From assembly GCA_945643635.1 (NCBI GenBank), contig CALZFC010000044.1, positions 901,001 to 965,000 of the forward strand: a stretch of 64,000 nucleotides of DNA, given 5' to 3'. The notes beneath the pieces are model-generated. The model did not search any database. It was not told where the DNA came from and saw only the letters and a list, made by a program, of their open reading frames with translations. Each line of letters begins with the position of its first letter. Position 1 is the stretch's first letter. The position numbers and the translations under genes were made by a program. This stretch comes from Allodiplogaster sudhausi (Eukaryota; Nematoda; Chromadorea; Rhabditida; Diplogasteridae). This document shows, piece after piece, positions 63,976 to 64,000 of the stretch.

Positions 63976-64000
63976 CTTTGAGAAAGAAGAAGTAGAATCC

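Overview
The window reads as nuclear DNA of a nematode that is not obviously Caenorhabditis elegans. The evidence is gene content (small saposin-like secreted proteins, ShKT-domain proteins, a C6-like Cys-rich secreted protein, nematode-style UGT and carboxylesterase), many 45-60 bp GT-AG introns, splice acceptors placed a few bases before start codons (as with trans-splicing or 5'UTR introns), and AT-rich spacers. All gene models were spliced by eye, so exon joins are provisional unless the phases are stated to agree.

Layout. 1-4.4 kb (+): a type-B carboxylesterase, 5' truncated by the window edge, ending in a Thr-rich stalk and a hydrophobic tail. 4.9-7.4 kb (-): a divergent importin-alpha-like armadillo protein. 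7.9-19.5 kb: three saposin-like loci (two decayed on -, one intact on +), a small Lys/Gly-rich GCGKKK-type gene, a relic UGT last exon and a full UDP-glycosyltransferase gene. 19.5-27.6 kb: a family of three ShKT-domain genes, two lying in a near-perfect inverted duplication and the third a tandem relative with a 740-bp coding minisatellite. 27.6-32.3 kb: mostly non-coding, with one or two orphan exons. 32.4-46.4 kb (+): one secreted Cys-rich gene whose fifth intron has grown from about 48 nt to 11.8 kb. 47.5-64 kb (-): a large alpha-solenoid gene, start at 63,975, with a 10.6-kb DNA transposon in one intron.

Two large elements stand out. Element P (34,646-46,174) is an 11.5-kb palindrome flanked by a 6-bp target duplication (CGCGGT). 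It sits inside a TTAA-flanked MITE, which itself sits inside the 48-nt host intron; an unoccupied MITE copy at 60.3 kb shows the empty site. Its arms carry four tRNA-like A/B-box modules each, a short Ser-rich gene and unexplained conserved ORFs, and its loop carries a possible PAZ-like (Argonaute) fragment. Element Z (49,399-60,005) is flanked by TA, starts and ends in CACACAG/CTGTGTG, and encodes two multi-exon proteins on the minus strand: a C2H2 zinc-finger/transposase-like protein and a companion resembling the SAMD3-like proteins of fish and cnidarian genomes. I do not know a named transposon superfamily with this pair and TA duplications, so Element Z is my best candidate for an undescribed system.

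Several small TTAA-flanked repeat families (ends AAAGGAG...CTCCTTT) are scattered through introns. At two places a repeat end appears to supply a splice acceptor.
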